Assembly (NCBI GenBank): GCA_013215375.1
Contig: JABSRB010000026.1
Span: 1 to 64,000, forward strand
Direction of reading: 5' to 3'
Length of the DNA: 64,000 bases
Source of the DNA: Oceanospirillaceae bacterium
GTDB taxonomy: Bacteria; Pseudomonadota; Gammaproteobacteria; Pseudomonadales; Balneatricaceae
Shown: positions 1 through 7,196 of the stretch, piece after piece
Layout: each line of letters starts with the position of its first letter
Position numbering within the stretch: the stretch's first letter is position 1
Made by a program: the position numbers and the translations under genes
The notes under the pieces: generated by a model
Seen by the model: only the letters and a program-made list of their open reading frames with translations
What the model was told of the DNA's origin: nothing
Databases searched by the model: none

Positions 1-72
1 CATTCGTCTAGTGGTCTAGGACACCGCCCTTTCACGGCGGTAACAGGGGTTCGAACCCCCTATGGGACGCCA
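1..72 (+). tRNA. tRNA-Glu (TTC), 5' end cut by window edge
   Basis: The window opens inside this gene: the first four bases of the acceptor stem (GTCC) are missing, and the remaining 72 bases match the three complete copies downstream. The anticodon stem CCGCC/GGCGG encloses loop CTTTCAC with anticodon TTC, reading GAA and GAG. The T-loop region GGTTCGAAC and an encoded CCA end are present. It heads the first Glu-Gly-Glu run. Confidence 0.96.
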
Positions 73-111
73 TTTTTAGCAAGCTTACTTTTTAAGTGGT
101 TGGCTAATATC

Positions 112-187
112 GCGGGAATAGCTCAGTTGGTAGAGCGCGACCTTGCCAAGGTCGAGGTCGCCGGTTCGAACCCGGTTTCCCGCTCCA
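112..187 (+). tRNA. tRNA-Gly (GCC)
   Basis: This is a 76-base cloverleaf with acceptor stem GCGGGAA/TTCCCGC, anticodon stem CGACC/GGTCG and loop TTGCCAA. The anticodon is GCC, which reads GGC and GGT. CCA is encoded. It lies 39 bases after the first tRNA-Glu, and that spacer is identical in the second run at 675-713, so both come from one duplicated block. Confidence 0.97.
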
Positions 188-205
188 GTTTTACAGTGAC
201 AAAAT

Positions 206-281
206 GTCCCATTCGTCTAGTGGTCTAGGACACCGCCCTTTCACGGCGGTAACAGGGGTTCGAACCCCCTATGGGACGCCA
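206..281 (+). tRNA. tRNA-Glu (TTC)
   Basis: This complete 76-base gene runs from GTCCC to the encoded CCA, with anticodon TTC, and is identical to the copies at 599 and 862. Only 18 bases separate it from the preceding tRNA-Gly, so the three genes are probably one processed transcript. No convincing rho-independent hairpin follows it. Confidence 0.97.
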
Positions 282-458
282 TTTTGTTACAACTATTCTC
301 GTCATACACCTCTTTTATTAATATTTCCCTTATTTGTTCTTCTTTGATTTTTTTCTTTTAAAATTTCTGTTTATTAACATGCTTAATTCTATCAATGCCA
401 AGCGTAGCTGTTTTGTTACAGTGAAGAGTAAAGTTTTTTTTCTTTTCTGGAGTTGCTT

Positions 459-524
459 ATGGCTCGCTCGTTGGCGTTTTTGAATGCCTTAAGAGGCTTG
501 TTAAACGAAGTAATAGAAAAATAG
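459..524 (+). CDS. Candidate 21-residue small protein between tRNA runs
   Basis: An ATG at 459 is preceded by GGAG at 449-452 (six-base gap) and opens a 22-codon frame ending in TAG at 522-524. The peptide starts MARSLAFLNA and ends LLNEVIEK. Hydrophobic residues recur every three to four positions, as in a short amphipathic helix, with basic residues early and acidic ones late. I do not recognise it. The Shine-Dalgarno spacing is the main support; the short length means it could be chance. It would be co-directional with the tRNA genes. Confidence 0.28.
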   Translation: MARSLAFLNALRGLLNEVIEK

Positions 525-544
525 TTTATTTACGCAAACAGCTG

Positions 545-573
545 TTGACATGAAGGGGATAGCTCAATATTAT
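545..573 (+). promoter_or_regulatory. Sigma70 promoter of the second tRNA run
   Basis: A consensus -35 TTGACA at 545-550 and a -10 TATTAT at 568-573 are separated by exactly 17 bases. The bases after the -10 are GC-rich (ACGCGCC), as in the discriminator of stable-RNA promoters under stringent control. The tRNA-Glu gene starts at 599, about 18 bases after the expected start site. The first run must have its own promoter upstream of the window. Confidence 0.85.
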
Positions 574-598
574 ACGCGCCTCCTCATTGAGGAAAGAC

Positions 599-674
599 GT
601 CCCATTCGTCTAGTGGTCTAGGACACCGCCCTTTCACGGCGGTAACAGGGGTTCGAACCCCCTATGGGACGCCA
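599..674 (+). tRNA. tRNA-Glu (TTC)
   Basis: This is a complete 76-base copy with anticodon TTC, identical to the other glutamate tRNA genes here. It is the first gene after the promoter at 545-573 and begins the second Glu-Gly-Glu run. Confidence 0.97.
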
Positions 675-713
675 TTTTTAGCAAGCTTACTTTTTAAGTG
701 GTTGGCTAATATC

Positions 714-789
714 GCGGGAATAGCTCAGTTGGTAGAGCGCGACCTTGCCAAGGTCGAGGTCGCCGGTTCGAACCCGGTTTCCCGCTCCA
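714..789 (+). tRNA. tRNA-Gly (GCC)
   Basis: This gene is identical to the tRNA-Gly at 112 and has the same 39-base upstream spacer. Its downstream spacer differs: it is 72 bases long and contains a small hairpin, TACAGT/ACTGTA with a TTTT loop (794-809), which could be a processing signal. Confidence 0.97.
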
Positions 790-861
790 ATTTTACAGTT
801 TTTACTGTAGCAAGATGATAGTTTAACAGTAACCAGTTTACGGTTTTACATTTATCAAGAT

Positions 862-937
862 GTCCCATTCGTCTAGTGGTCTAGGACACCGCCCTTTCAC
901 GGCGGTAACAGGGGTTCGAACCCCCTATGGGACGCCA
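862..937 (+). tRNA. tRNA-Glu (TTC)
   Basis: This is the fourth identical glutamate tRNA copy and closes the second run. A T-rich tract begins right after the encoded CCA. A modest bulged hairpin follows at 947-971. Confidence 0.97.
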
Positions 938-946
938 TTTTTTTAA

Positions 947-971
947 AAGCTTGAATCAATCTGATTAGCTT
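947..971 (+). terminator. Possible weak terminator or processing hairpin after the tRNA genes
   Basis: AAGCT pairs with AGCTT and AATCA pairs with TGATT around an ATC loop, with a two-base bulge. A T-run precedes rather than follows the stem, so this is not a textbook rho-independent terminator. It is reported as the only structure near the end of the tRNA run. Confidence 0.22.
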
Positions 972-1180
972 CTCTTCTCAATTTTCCGCACGATTTAAAC
1001 TAAATTTTGCAGCACTCTAATATCTTTATATTCTCTTTTTTTTGTCGTTTTAAGGCTGTATTCAATGACCGTTGTATTTTAACGTTGTGTTTGGTCTATA
1101 GGGTATTCGATATATTGTAGATATAGGTTATAGTTTAGTTTATCTATGTTGTTAATTTGTATGCTGCAATGGGAGTTTGA

Positions 1181-3220
1181 GTGTTGCAAGATGAGCTGGA
1201 AAATCAAAAATTAAGACCTTTTTTAAGTATTCGCTGGAAACTTTTTTTAGCTTTGACTTGTTTGATTATCATTATCCATACTGCCTTTTTTACTGGGTTT
1301 TATAGCTTTCAAAAAGAAGTGTTTAATGAAAATACCCAAGTGAAGAGATCTGATCAAATTAAAGTGTTAGATAAAATGATCGGTTTAGAAAGTGCCTCTT
1401 TAAAAATGCTAATAAAAGAGATATCTAGTACTTTTGATAATGCATCAAGTCTCTCGGTCTCGCGCCTACGTAAGGAGCTGGCTAGCCTTTATTTAAATAA
1501 GTTTAATACTCGCCTAGCTGATAGTATTTTATTGCTGGATTCCAAGTCAAACCTGCTGCAGCAGTGGGGCGATAAACAATTAACAAATAATCAAAGCAGT
1601 GAGGCTTTTCTGCGAACAGGGCAAGTATCGACGGGTTTGATTTGTCAGGTCAGTTGTCGTTTATATGCGAATTTTTCGGTGTTGGAAAAAGGTGAAGTAA
1701 TTGCCATCGTTTCTGTGCACAAAGAAATATCTAGTTTGCTCAGTACGTTTAATCAACAAAGTGATATTGAAGTAGGTTTGTTTGAGTCTTTTCCCAATGG
1801 CGACACTACTAGTTGGGACGATGTGTTGTTTGATTTCACGCACAAGGAAAGCAACATACCATTGTTGATGCTTTTGCCTGCCAGTGGACAGTCAATGACC
1901 CAGGGCGTCAATTATTCAATTGCGGTGTTTGATAATCAATACATCATAAATTTTGACAAAATACTCAATAGCACCGCGCAAACTATTAATTGGGTGTTTA
2001 TCCAAGATATATCAATTAGAGTTAACCAGTTTGACGGGGCAGTGCATAGTATTGCTATCTGGGGATCGGGTAGCTTGCTGTTAAGTTTATTGCTCCTCTA
2101 TATTATCATCAGTAAAATTTCCTACCAGCTACCGCGCATTTTAGCGATGTCTCAGGCGATTGGTTTAGAAGATGAGGTGGTTAATAGAGTTAGCTCAGGG
2201 GAGCGCAGAATTCTAGATGACGAGTTGCAACAGTATGATCGTCAGCTCGCTAAAATTAGCCATAAAATGGATTTGTTGCGCCAGGCAGAATCGACCAATG
2301 CTATTAAATTACAGTCGATGGTACGCGAGCTAAATCAGACCAAAAACTTTATTGATCGATTATTGAATGATCAGAAAACGGTTATTCTAGTACAGAAGTT
2401 AGGGGGAGAAATTATTGCGCTGAATGCCGCCGGCTGTTCGCTTTTTGAAATCAGTGATTACAATGGTCTAACCTACTCAGAAATTTTTTGCTCGGATCTA
2501 CTTGAAGATGATGGGCTAGCAGCGCTCAATTATTTGTATTTAGGCGGTGAGACATTGGTTAAGGCTGAGGCGCAGTGGCGAGACAGCAAAGGTGATCTCT
2601 ATGTGTTGCTGTGGGTGCATGCGCTGTTGAGTGTACCTGGTACTATTGACCCGGTAATTCTGTCTATATGTGTTGATATCACCGCGCAGCGTAAAGCAGA
2701 AGATCGATTAGAGTGGTTGGCGTTTAATGATCCCAGTCTGATTAATTATAACAAACAAGTTTTCTTGGAATATTTGCCCTTTGCCATTTCTCGCTCCCTA
2801 GAGCGGCACAAAGTGTTGGCGTTACTCTACTGTGAAATTTCTGGTTTTCCCGAGCAGGCGGGGATTGATCGATTGGATATAAACCCGCTGATCCTGAAAG
2901 ATTTGAGTGATCGCATGTCTGGTTGTTTAAGACAATATGATATGTTGACGCAATTGAGCGATGATCACTTTGTTATTATCTTAGAGGGTTTAAGTGATAT
3001 AGCAGATGCTAAAATAGTGACGGATAAAATAATTGCCAGTTATTTGCAAGGCGTAGATATAGACGATAACGAATATTTTCTTGAAATCACTATTGGTGCC
3101 AGTTATGCACCAGAGCACACAGAGAGTGTGCCGGAGCTACTGAGAAATGCCGAGATGGCAATGTATCAAGCAAAGAGGAAAAATGAGAGGTTTTCCTCTG
3201 CTGTTATTGAGCGCCATTAG
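1181..3220 (+). CDS. Membrane-anchored sensor protein with PAS and degenerate GGDEF domain
   Basis: The 679-residue protein has a membrane helix at about 20-41, a periplasmic sensing region to about 290, a second helix at about 295-312, a coiled-coil linker, a PAS-like domain (about 395-510) and a C-terminal GGDEF-fold domain (about 515-675). The active-site loop reads SDDHF at 593-597 instead of GGDEF, and the usual DPLTGLPNR motif is altered to DPSLINYN. It is therefore unlikely to make cyclic di-GMP. There is no EAL domain. A signalling or scaffold role is inferred. The start is GTG at 1181, five bases after GGGAG; the nearby ATG at 1161 is out of frame. It stands alone between the tRNA genes and a minus-strand gene. 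Confidence 0.85.
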   Translation: MLQDELENQKLRPFLSIRWKLFLALTCLIIIIHTAFFTGFYSFQKEVFNENTQVKRSDQIKVLDKMIGLESASLKMLIKEISSTFDNASSLSVSRLRKELASLYLNKFNTRLADSILLLDSKSNLLQQWGDKQLTNNQSSEAFLRTGQVSTGLICQVSCRLYANFSVLEKGEVIAIVSVHKEISSLLSTFNQQSDIEVGLFESFPNGDTTSWDDVLFDFTHKESNIPLLMLLPASGQSMTQGVNYSIAVFDNQYIINFDKILNSTAQTINWVFIQDISIRVNQFDGAVHSIAIWGSGSLLLSLLLLYIIISKISYQLPRILAMSQAIGLEDEVVNRVSSGERRILDDELQQYDRQLAKISHKMDLLRQAESTNAIKLQSMVRELNQTKNFIDRLLNDQKTVILVQKLGGEIIALNAAGCSLFEISDYNGLTYSEIFCSDLLEDDGLAALNYLYLGGETLVKAEAQWRDSKGDLYVLLWVHALLSVPGTIDPVILSICVDITAQRKAEDRLEWLAFNDPSLINYNKQVFLEYLPFAISRSLERHKVLALLYCEISGFPEQAGIDRLDINPLILKDLSDRMSGCLRQYDMLTQLSDDHFVIILEGLSDIADAKIVTDKIIASYLQGVDIDDNEYFLEITIGASYAPEHTESVPELLRNAEMAMYQAKRKNERFSSAVIERH

Positions 3221-3253
3221 CAGCTGTTGTTAGGTGCTTTTAGCTGAGCGTGA

Positions 3254-3652
3254 TTAGTGCAGTAAATTTAAAAGCTTAGCGCGCTCAAGCGGGTAGTTGA
3301 AATCGGTGTTGTTGCTTAGTGCCTCATGGCGCATTTCATCTAATCTTTGAAATACAACTATCTCTTCATCGGGCATGAAGTGCAGACAGTCTCCACCAAA
3401 AAACCACAGTAAATCCCTTGGTAGTAGTGGGGCTAAATCAGGGTATCCGCGAATCCAACTAGCGCAAAAGCTTTGTCCTTTCTCTACATAACCTACCGTT
3501 TGATTTTGGCACAGCTCAATGAGTGCAGCATATTCATCTAAAAATTCTTGCTGTTGCAGCATTAAATCTGCTGCATTGAAGGGGTAATGGCGCAGTAGTT
3601 GATTGTATGTCTGTTTTAATAGCTCAATGTGAAATTGGTGGTATAGGTTCAT
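3254..3652 (-). CDS. PA2817-family conserved protein
   Basis: This small protein of unknown function resembles the PA2817 family of Pseudomonas, recognised by its size, its LPRDLLWFFGGDCLHFMPDEE segment and its position beside a YadG/YadH-type ABC transporter, as around PA2811-PA2817. It has no signal peptide or membrane helix and is probably cytoplasmic. I start it at the ATG at 3652 (132 residues), which has a GAG upstream. The frame extends to a GTG at 3715, but that codon lacks a well-spaced ribosome binding site and the extra 21 residues are low in complexity. It is divergent from the ABC operon at 3851. Confidence 0.72.
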   Translation of the reverse strand: MNLYHQFHIELLKQTYNQLLRHYPFNAADLMLQQQEFLDEYAALIELCQNQTVGYVEKGQSFCASWIRGYPDLAPLLPRDLLWFFGGDCLHFMPDEEIVVFQRLDEMRHEALSNNTDFNYPLERAKLLNLLH

Positions 3653-3850
3653 GGAAGTGCTCGGTGATGAATATAGGAAGGGTAAAAGTTTAGCGCTTTC
3701 GCTCTTTAGATGCACCTTGAATTACATTGGTACGCCCCAATTTAACTAATTCTCTGTCATTGAGTGATCTGCCCAGTCGTTTTTTACACAATGCACTTAT
3801 CGTATTAATTCATCGTCTTCACTTTAAATAGGTCTGAAATTAGAGGTTTT

Positions 3851-4783
3851 ATGAAGCCAGCACTTTCAATTAATAATTTAGAAAAAATATATGACAATGG
3901 ATTTGTCGCCCTTAAAGGCGTTTCAATTAATGTTGAGCAGGGTGATTTTTTTGCTTTGTTGGGACCCAATGGCGCAGGAAAGTCTACTACCTTAGGGATA
4001 GTCTCCTCACTGGTAAATCCGACGCGTGGATCTGTTGAAATCTTTGGCTTTGATCTTGCGACTCAAATGACTAAGGCGAAGAAGCACTTGGGAGTGGTTC
4101 CTCAAGAGTTTAATTTTAATGGTTTTGAAACTGTCTATAACATCTTGAAAACCCAGGCTGGGTTTTATGGCATAGCGCCAGACCTCGCTGCCCAGCGCAG
4201 TGAGTTTTATTTGAAAAAGTTGGGGCTTTGGGATAAAAAAGATACCGCATCAAGAATGCTCTCCGGTGGCATGAAACGTCGTTTAATGATCGCCAGAGCG
4301 CTAGTGCACGAGCCTAAATTACTTATTCTAGATGAGCCTACTGCCGGTGTGGATATAGAATTACGCCGTTCCATGTGGGAGTTCTTACAAGAGATAAATG
4401 CCGCTGGCACCACTATTATCTTGACCACTCACTATTTAGAAGAAGCTGAGTATCTATGCAAAAACGTCGCCATCATCGATCAGGGTCGTATCGTACAAAA
4501 TACCAGTATTAAGGCACTGCTACAGCAGCTGGACAGTGAAACTTTTATTTTCGATATCACCCCAAGTTTAAGCAGTCAGCCGATTATTGATGGCTACCCT
4601 TTAACCTTTGAAGATGGACATACGCTGGTGGTTGAAGTTAAAAAAGGTCAGGGGCTGAATGGCTTGTTTCGCCAGTTTGAAACATTGGGCATTACTGTGA
4701 CTAGTATGCGTAATAAATCTAATAGATTAGAGGAGATGTTTATCTCTATGGTTGAAAGTAACTTGGAGCGCACGGGTGAATAA
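3851..4783 (+). CDS. yadG: ABC-2 type transporter, ATP-binding subunit (YadG family)
   Basis: This 310-residue ATPase powers a two-gene ABC-2 exporter. It shows Walker A GPNGAGKST, a Q-loop region VVPQEF, the signature LSGGMKRRL, Walker B LLILDEPT and the switch histidine in TTHYLEEAE. The substrate is unknown; YadGH-type exporters are rarely characterised. The start ATG follows a GAGG-containing leader (TAGAGGTTTTATG). Its stop overlaps the GTG of the permease gene by eight bases, which implies translational coupling. The next gene, queF, overlaps the permease in turn, so all three probably share a transcript. Confidence 0.9.
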   Translation: MKPALSINNLEKIYDNGFVALKGVSINVEQGDFFALLGPNGAGKSTTLGIVSSLVNPTRGSVEIFGFDLATQMTKAKKHLGVVPQEFNFNGFETVYNILKTQAGFYGIAPDLAAQRSEFYLKKLGLWDKKDTASRMLSGGMKRRLMIARALVHEPKLLILDEPTAGVDIELRRSMWEFLQEINAAGTTIILTTHYLEEAEYLCKNVAIIDQGRIVQNTSIKALLQQLDSETFIFDITPSLSSQPIIDGYPLTFEDGHTLVVEVKKGQGLNGLFRQFETLGITVTSMRNKSNRLEEMFISMVESNLERTGE

Positions 4784-5549
4784 TAAAGAGATATTTATTG
4801 CACTGAGTACTATTGTACGCCGTGAAATACGTCGTTTTACCCGTATTTGGGCGCAGACATTACTGCCACCTGCCATAACGATGAGTTTGTATTTCGTGAT
4901 ATTTGGCAATTTGATAGGGAGTCGTATAGGCCAGATGGGTGGCTTTAGCTATATGGAGTTTATTGTACCGGGTTTGATCATGATGTCGGTGATTACCAAC
5001 TCTTACAGTAATGTAGTCTCCTCCTTTTACAGTGCTAAATTCCAGGGCAATGTAGAGGAAATGTTAGTATCACCTATGCCCAATTGGGTAATTTTAGTGG
5101 GATACATAATGGGCGGTATGGCGAGGGGGATAATGGTTGGTTTTATCGTGACGATACTCTCGCTGTTTTTTACCGACTTACAGTTGCACAGTGTGTTGGT
5201 TATTATGGTGGTCACTTTACTGACCTCAATGTTGTTTGCCACTGGCGGTTTTATCAATGCAATGTTGGCAAATTCTTTTGATGATGTTTCAATAGTACCG
5301 ACTTTTATTCTCACGCCATTAACTTACTTAGGCAGCGTGTTTTACTCAATTTCGCTACTGCCCGAGTTTTGGCAGGGAATCTCTCAATTAAACCCAATAC
5401 TGTATATGGTCAGTACCTTCAGATACGGTTTCTTAGGCACCAGTGATATTAATATATTTATTGCGCTTGCAGTGATCGTGGTTATGACGGTGGGTTTGTT
5501 TATCTGTGCATTACAGATGTTAAATAAAGGAAAAGGCATTAGGTCATGA
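4776..5549 (+). CDS. yadH: ABC-2 type transporter, permease subunit (YadH family)
   Basis: This is an integral inner-membrane protein with about six hydrophobic helices, starting MNNKEIFIAL from the GTG at 4776 and giving 257 residues, the usual YadH length. GGAG at 4764-4767 is eight bases upstream. An earlier TTG at 4752 would add eight residues deeper inside yadG and is less likely. The segment LLPPAITMSLYFVIFGNL near residue 30 is typical of this permease family. It pairs with the upstream ATPase. Its stop overlaps the queF start by four bases (ATGA). Confidence 0.88.
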   Translation: MNNKEIFIALSTIVRREIRRFTRIWAQTLLPPAITMSLYFVIFGNLIGSRIGQMGGFSYMEFIVPGLIMMSVITNSYSNVVSSFYSAKFQGNVEEMLVSPMPNWVILVGYIMGGMARGIMVGFIVTILSLFFTDLQLHSVLVIMVVTLLTSMLFATGGFINAMLANSFDDVSIVPTFILTPLTYLGSVFYSISLLPEFWQGISQLNPILYMVSTFRYGFLGTSDINIFIALAVIVVMTVGLFICALQMLNKGKGIRS

Positions 5550-6406
5550 TAGATAAAGAGCAGGCATCGAAAGAGCAGGATAAACTAGAATCATCTCCGC
5601 TAGGCAATCACACCGCCTATGTGAATAAATACGATGCCAGTTTGCTGTACCCAATTGAGCGCAATATCAACTGGCAAAAAAGATCAGTTGATAGAGCGCA
5701 ATTGCCCTTCATGTTGCACAGTGGCGCTGTGGATATTTGGAATGGCTATGAGATCTCTTGGTTAGACACAAAAGGTAAGCCAATTGTGAGAGTGGCGCAG
5801 TTCACATTTAGTGCGCACTCTGAATATATTGTTGAGTCCAAGTCCTTTAAGCTCTACTTAAACTCTTACAATTTGAGTGAGTTTTCATCGCAGGGCGATG
5901 TAATAACGCAAATGCAACAGGATTTGTCAGCAGCTTCTGGTGCAGCCGTGACAGTCATTTTTCATCACTTAGATGAGCTACCCGCTCCTGAACAATTTTC
6001 CGGGCGCTGCATCGATGATTGCGATGTGCAAATTAGCCAGTACAGCCCTAATGCCAAGCTATTATCCGCCGATGCTAGTAGTGAAGTGCAAGAGCAACTG
6101 TACAGTCATATCCTAAAATCAAATTGCCCGGTGACCGGCCAGCCAGATTGGGCCAGCATTAGTATTGACTATAAAGGCCCGAAGATTAGTGAGTCCTCGC
6201 TACTATGTTATTTGGTTTCTTATCGCGAGCACGGTGATTTTCACGAGCAGTGTGTAGAAAATATCTTTATGGATATTTGGCAACAGTGTAAGCCTGCGCA
6301 GTTAACCGTATATGCGCGTTATATACGTCGTGGTGGTTTAGATATTAATCCATTTCGCAGCAGTGTTAGTGGCGTTGCCAAAAATATTAGACTGTCACGT
6401 CAGTAG
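5546..6406 (+). CDS. queF: NADPH-dependent 7-cyano-7-deazaguanine reductase QueF
   Basis: QueF reduces the nitrile preQ0 to preQ1 in the queuosine tRNA-modification pathway, in the cytoplasm. At 286 residues this is the long, two-half (E. coli-type) form. The family motif ESKSFKLYLNSYN is present near residue 97, and the catalytic cysteine and aspartate are C194 and D201 in NCPVTGQPDW. The C-terminal half contains the conserved YRE/FHEQC segment. It overlaps the upstream permease gene by four bases, so it is probably co-transcribed with the ABC genes, although no functional link is known. Confidence 0.96.
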   Translation: MIDKEQASKEQDKLESSPLGNHTAYVNKYDASLLYPIERNINWQKRSVDRAQLPFMLHSGAVDIWNGYEISWLDTKGKPIVRVAQFTFSAHSEYIVESKSFKLYLNSYNLSEFSSQGDVITQMQQDLSAASGAAVTVIFHHLDELPAPEQFSGRCIDDCDVQISQYSPNAKLLSADASSEVQEQLYSHILKSNCPVTGQPDWASISIDYKGPKISESSLLCYLVSYREHGDFHEQCVENIFMDIWQQCKPAQLTVYARYIRRGGLDINPFRSSVSGVAKNIRLSRQ

Positions 6407-6601
6407 CATAATCCTAGATTCGGCGATTGAGCACGAAAAAGAAGTGCAAGATATTGGTGTGCATAGGAAATTAGAAAATTTTGTGGTCACCTTATTGGTG
6501 ATGAAAATATTTTCTGGTTTTCTAGGTGTATCAAGAGCTTGTGCTTACTTTTGTGATTCAACTGCCGGATTTAGGATAATAAATAGGAAGTAGCAAAGAA
6601 C

Positions 6602-7168
6602 ATGCAAGCGATTGAATTATTACATAATAGAGTTTCTTCAGCGCGTTTAGAGTCTCCGGCCCCCAATGCAGAACAGTTAGAGGTAATGTACCAAGCGGCT
6701 GCCAGAGCTCCCGATCATGCTCTGTTGCGTCCCTGGCGTTTAATTGTATTGGAAAATGAGCAACTAGTGGCGTTAGGGGAAGTGTTTGTACAGGCCAATT
6801 TAGCAAAAAATTCAGAGTTGAATGCCCTGCAATTACAAAAAATTGCCGCTAAACCTTTAAGAGCACCAATGATCATTACCGTCGTTGCCCATATAACAGA
6901 GCATCCTAAGGTGCCTGAGTTGGAACAGTTAATCACCGCGGGTTGCGCAGCACATGCAATAGAGCTAGCGGCCTTTGCTCAAGGTCTGGGAGCGATGTGG
7001 CGTTCTGGTGGTATGATGTTTGATAATAAGGTTAAGCAGGGCTTGGGCCTGGCTGAAAATGAACAGATAATCGGTTTTCTGTATTTGGGAAAGTCTGTCA
7101 AGGTACGTCAAGTAACGCCAGTGGATAGTGCGGACTTTGTTTCTACTGCAAAAATTTTAAATACTTAA
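6602..7168 (+). CDS. ydjA: Nitroreductase family protein, YdjA-like
   Basis: This FMN-dependent oxidoreductase of 188 residues has the compact YdjA architecture. It starts with the ELLHNRVSS segment, carries APDHALLRPWR near residue 37 for FMN binding, and contains the ITAGCAAHAIELAAFAQGLG helix. The physiological substrate is unknown. AGGAAG precedes the ATG with good spacing. It lies about 195 bases after queF and 28 bases before copA, and both genes are on the same strand. The link to copA is positional only. Confidence 0.9.
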   Translation: MQAIELLHNRVSSARLESPAPNAEQLEVMYQAAARAPDHALLRPWRLIVLENEQLVALGEVFVQANLAKNSELNALQLQKIAAKPLRAPMIITVVAHITEHPKVPELEQLITAGCAAHAIELAAFAQGLGAMWRSGGMMFDNKVKQGLGLAENEQIIGFLYLGKSVKVRQVTPVDSADFVSTAKILNT

Positions 7169-7196
7169 TATAACCAGATTACACAGGGATATTGCT

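Larger units (their letters stand above)
282..598. other. Spacer between the two tRNA runs
   Basis: This 317-base AT-rich spacer holds only two things I can point to: a candidate 21-codon ORF with a good ribosome binding site (459-524) and the strong promoter of the second tRNA run (545-573). The rest shows no conserved gene, tRNA or convincing terminator by eye. Confidence 0.6.
1..789 (+). repeat. 187-bp identical direct repeat of the tRNA-Glu/Gly block (1-187 and 603-789)
   Basis: Positions 1-187 equal 603-789 base for base, including the 39-base non-coding spacer between the Glu and Gly genes. Similarity continues with one mismatch to 197/799 and then stops. Offset is 602 bases. The identical spacer points to segmental duplication or gene conversion rather than independent tRNA similarity. 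Confidence 0.93.

Noticed and set aside
1085-1119. Possible promoter for the GGDEF-like gene (TTGGTC and TATTGT)
   Set aside because: Hexamers are poor matches and alternative spacings are equally good, so I cannot defend a specific call.
6363-6593. Open frame of 76 codons overlapping the end of queF
   Set aside because: It starts inside the conserved QueF C-terminus in another frame, has no ribosome binding site and encodes no recognisable protein.
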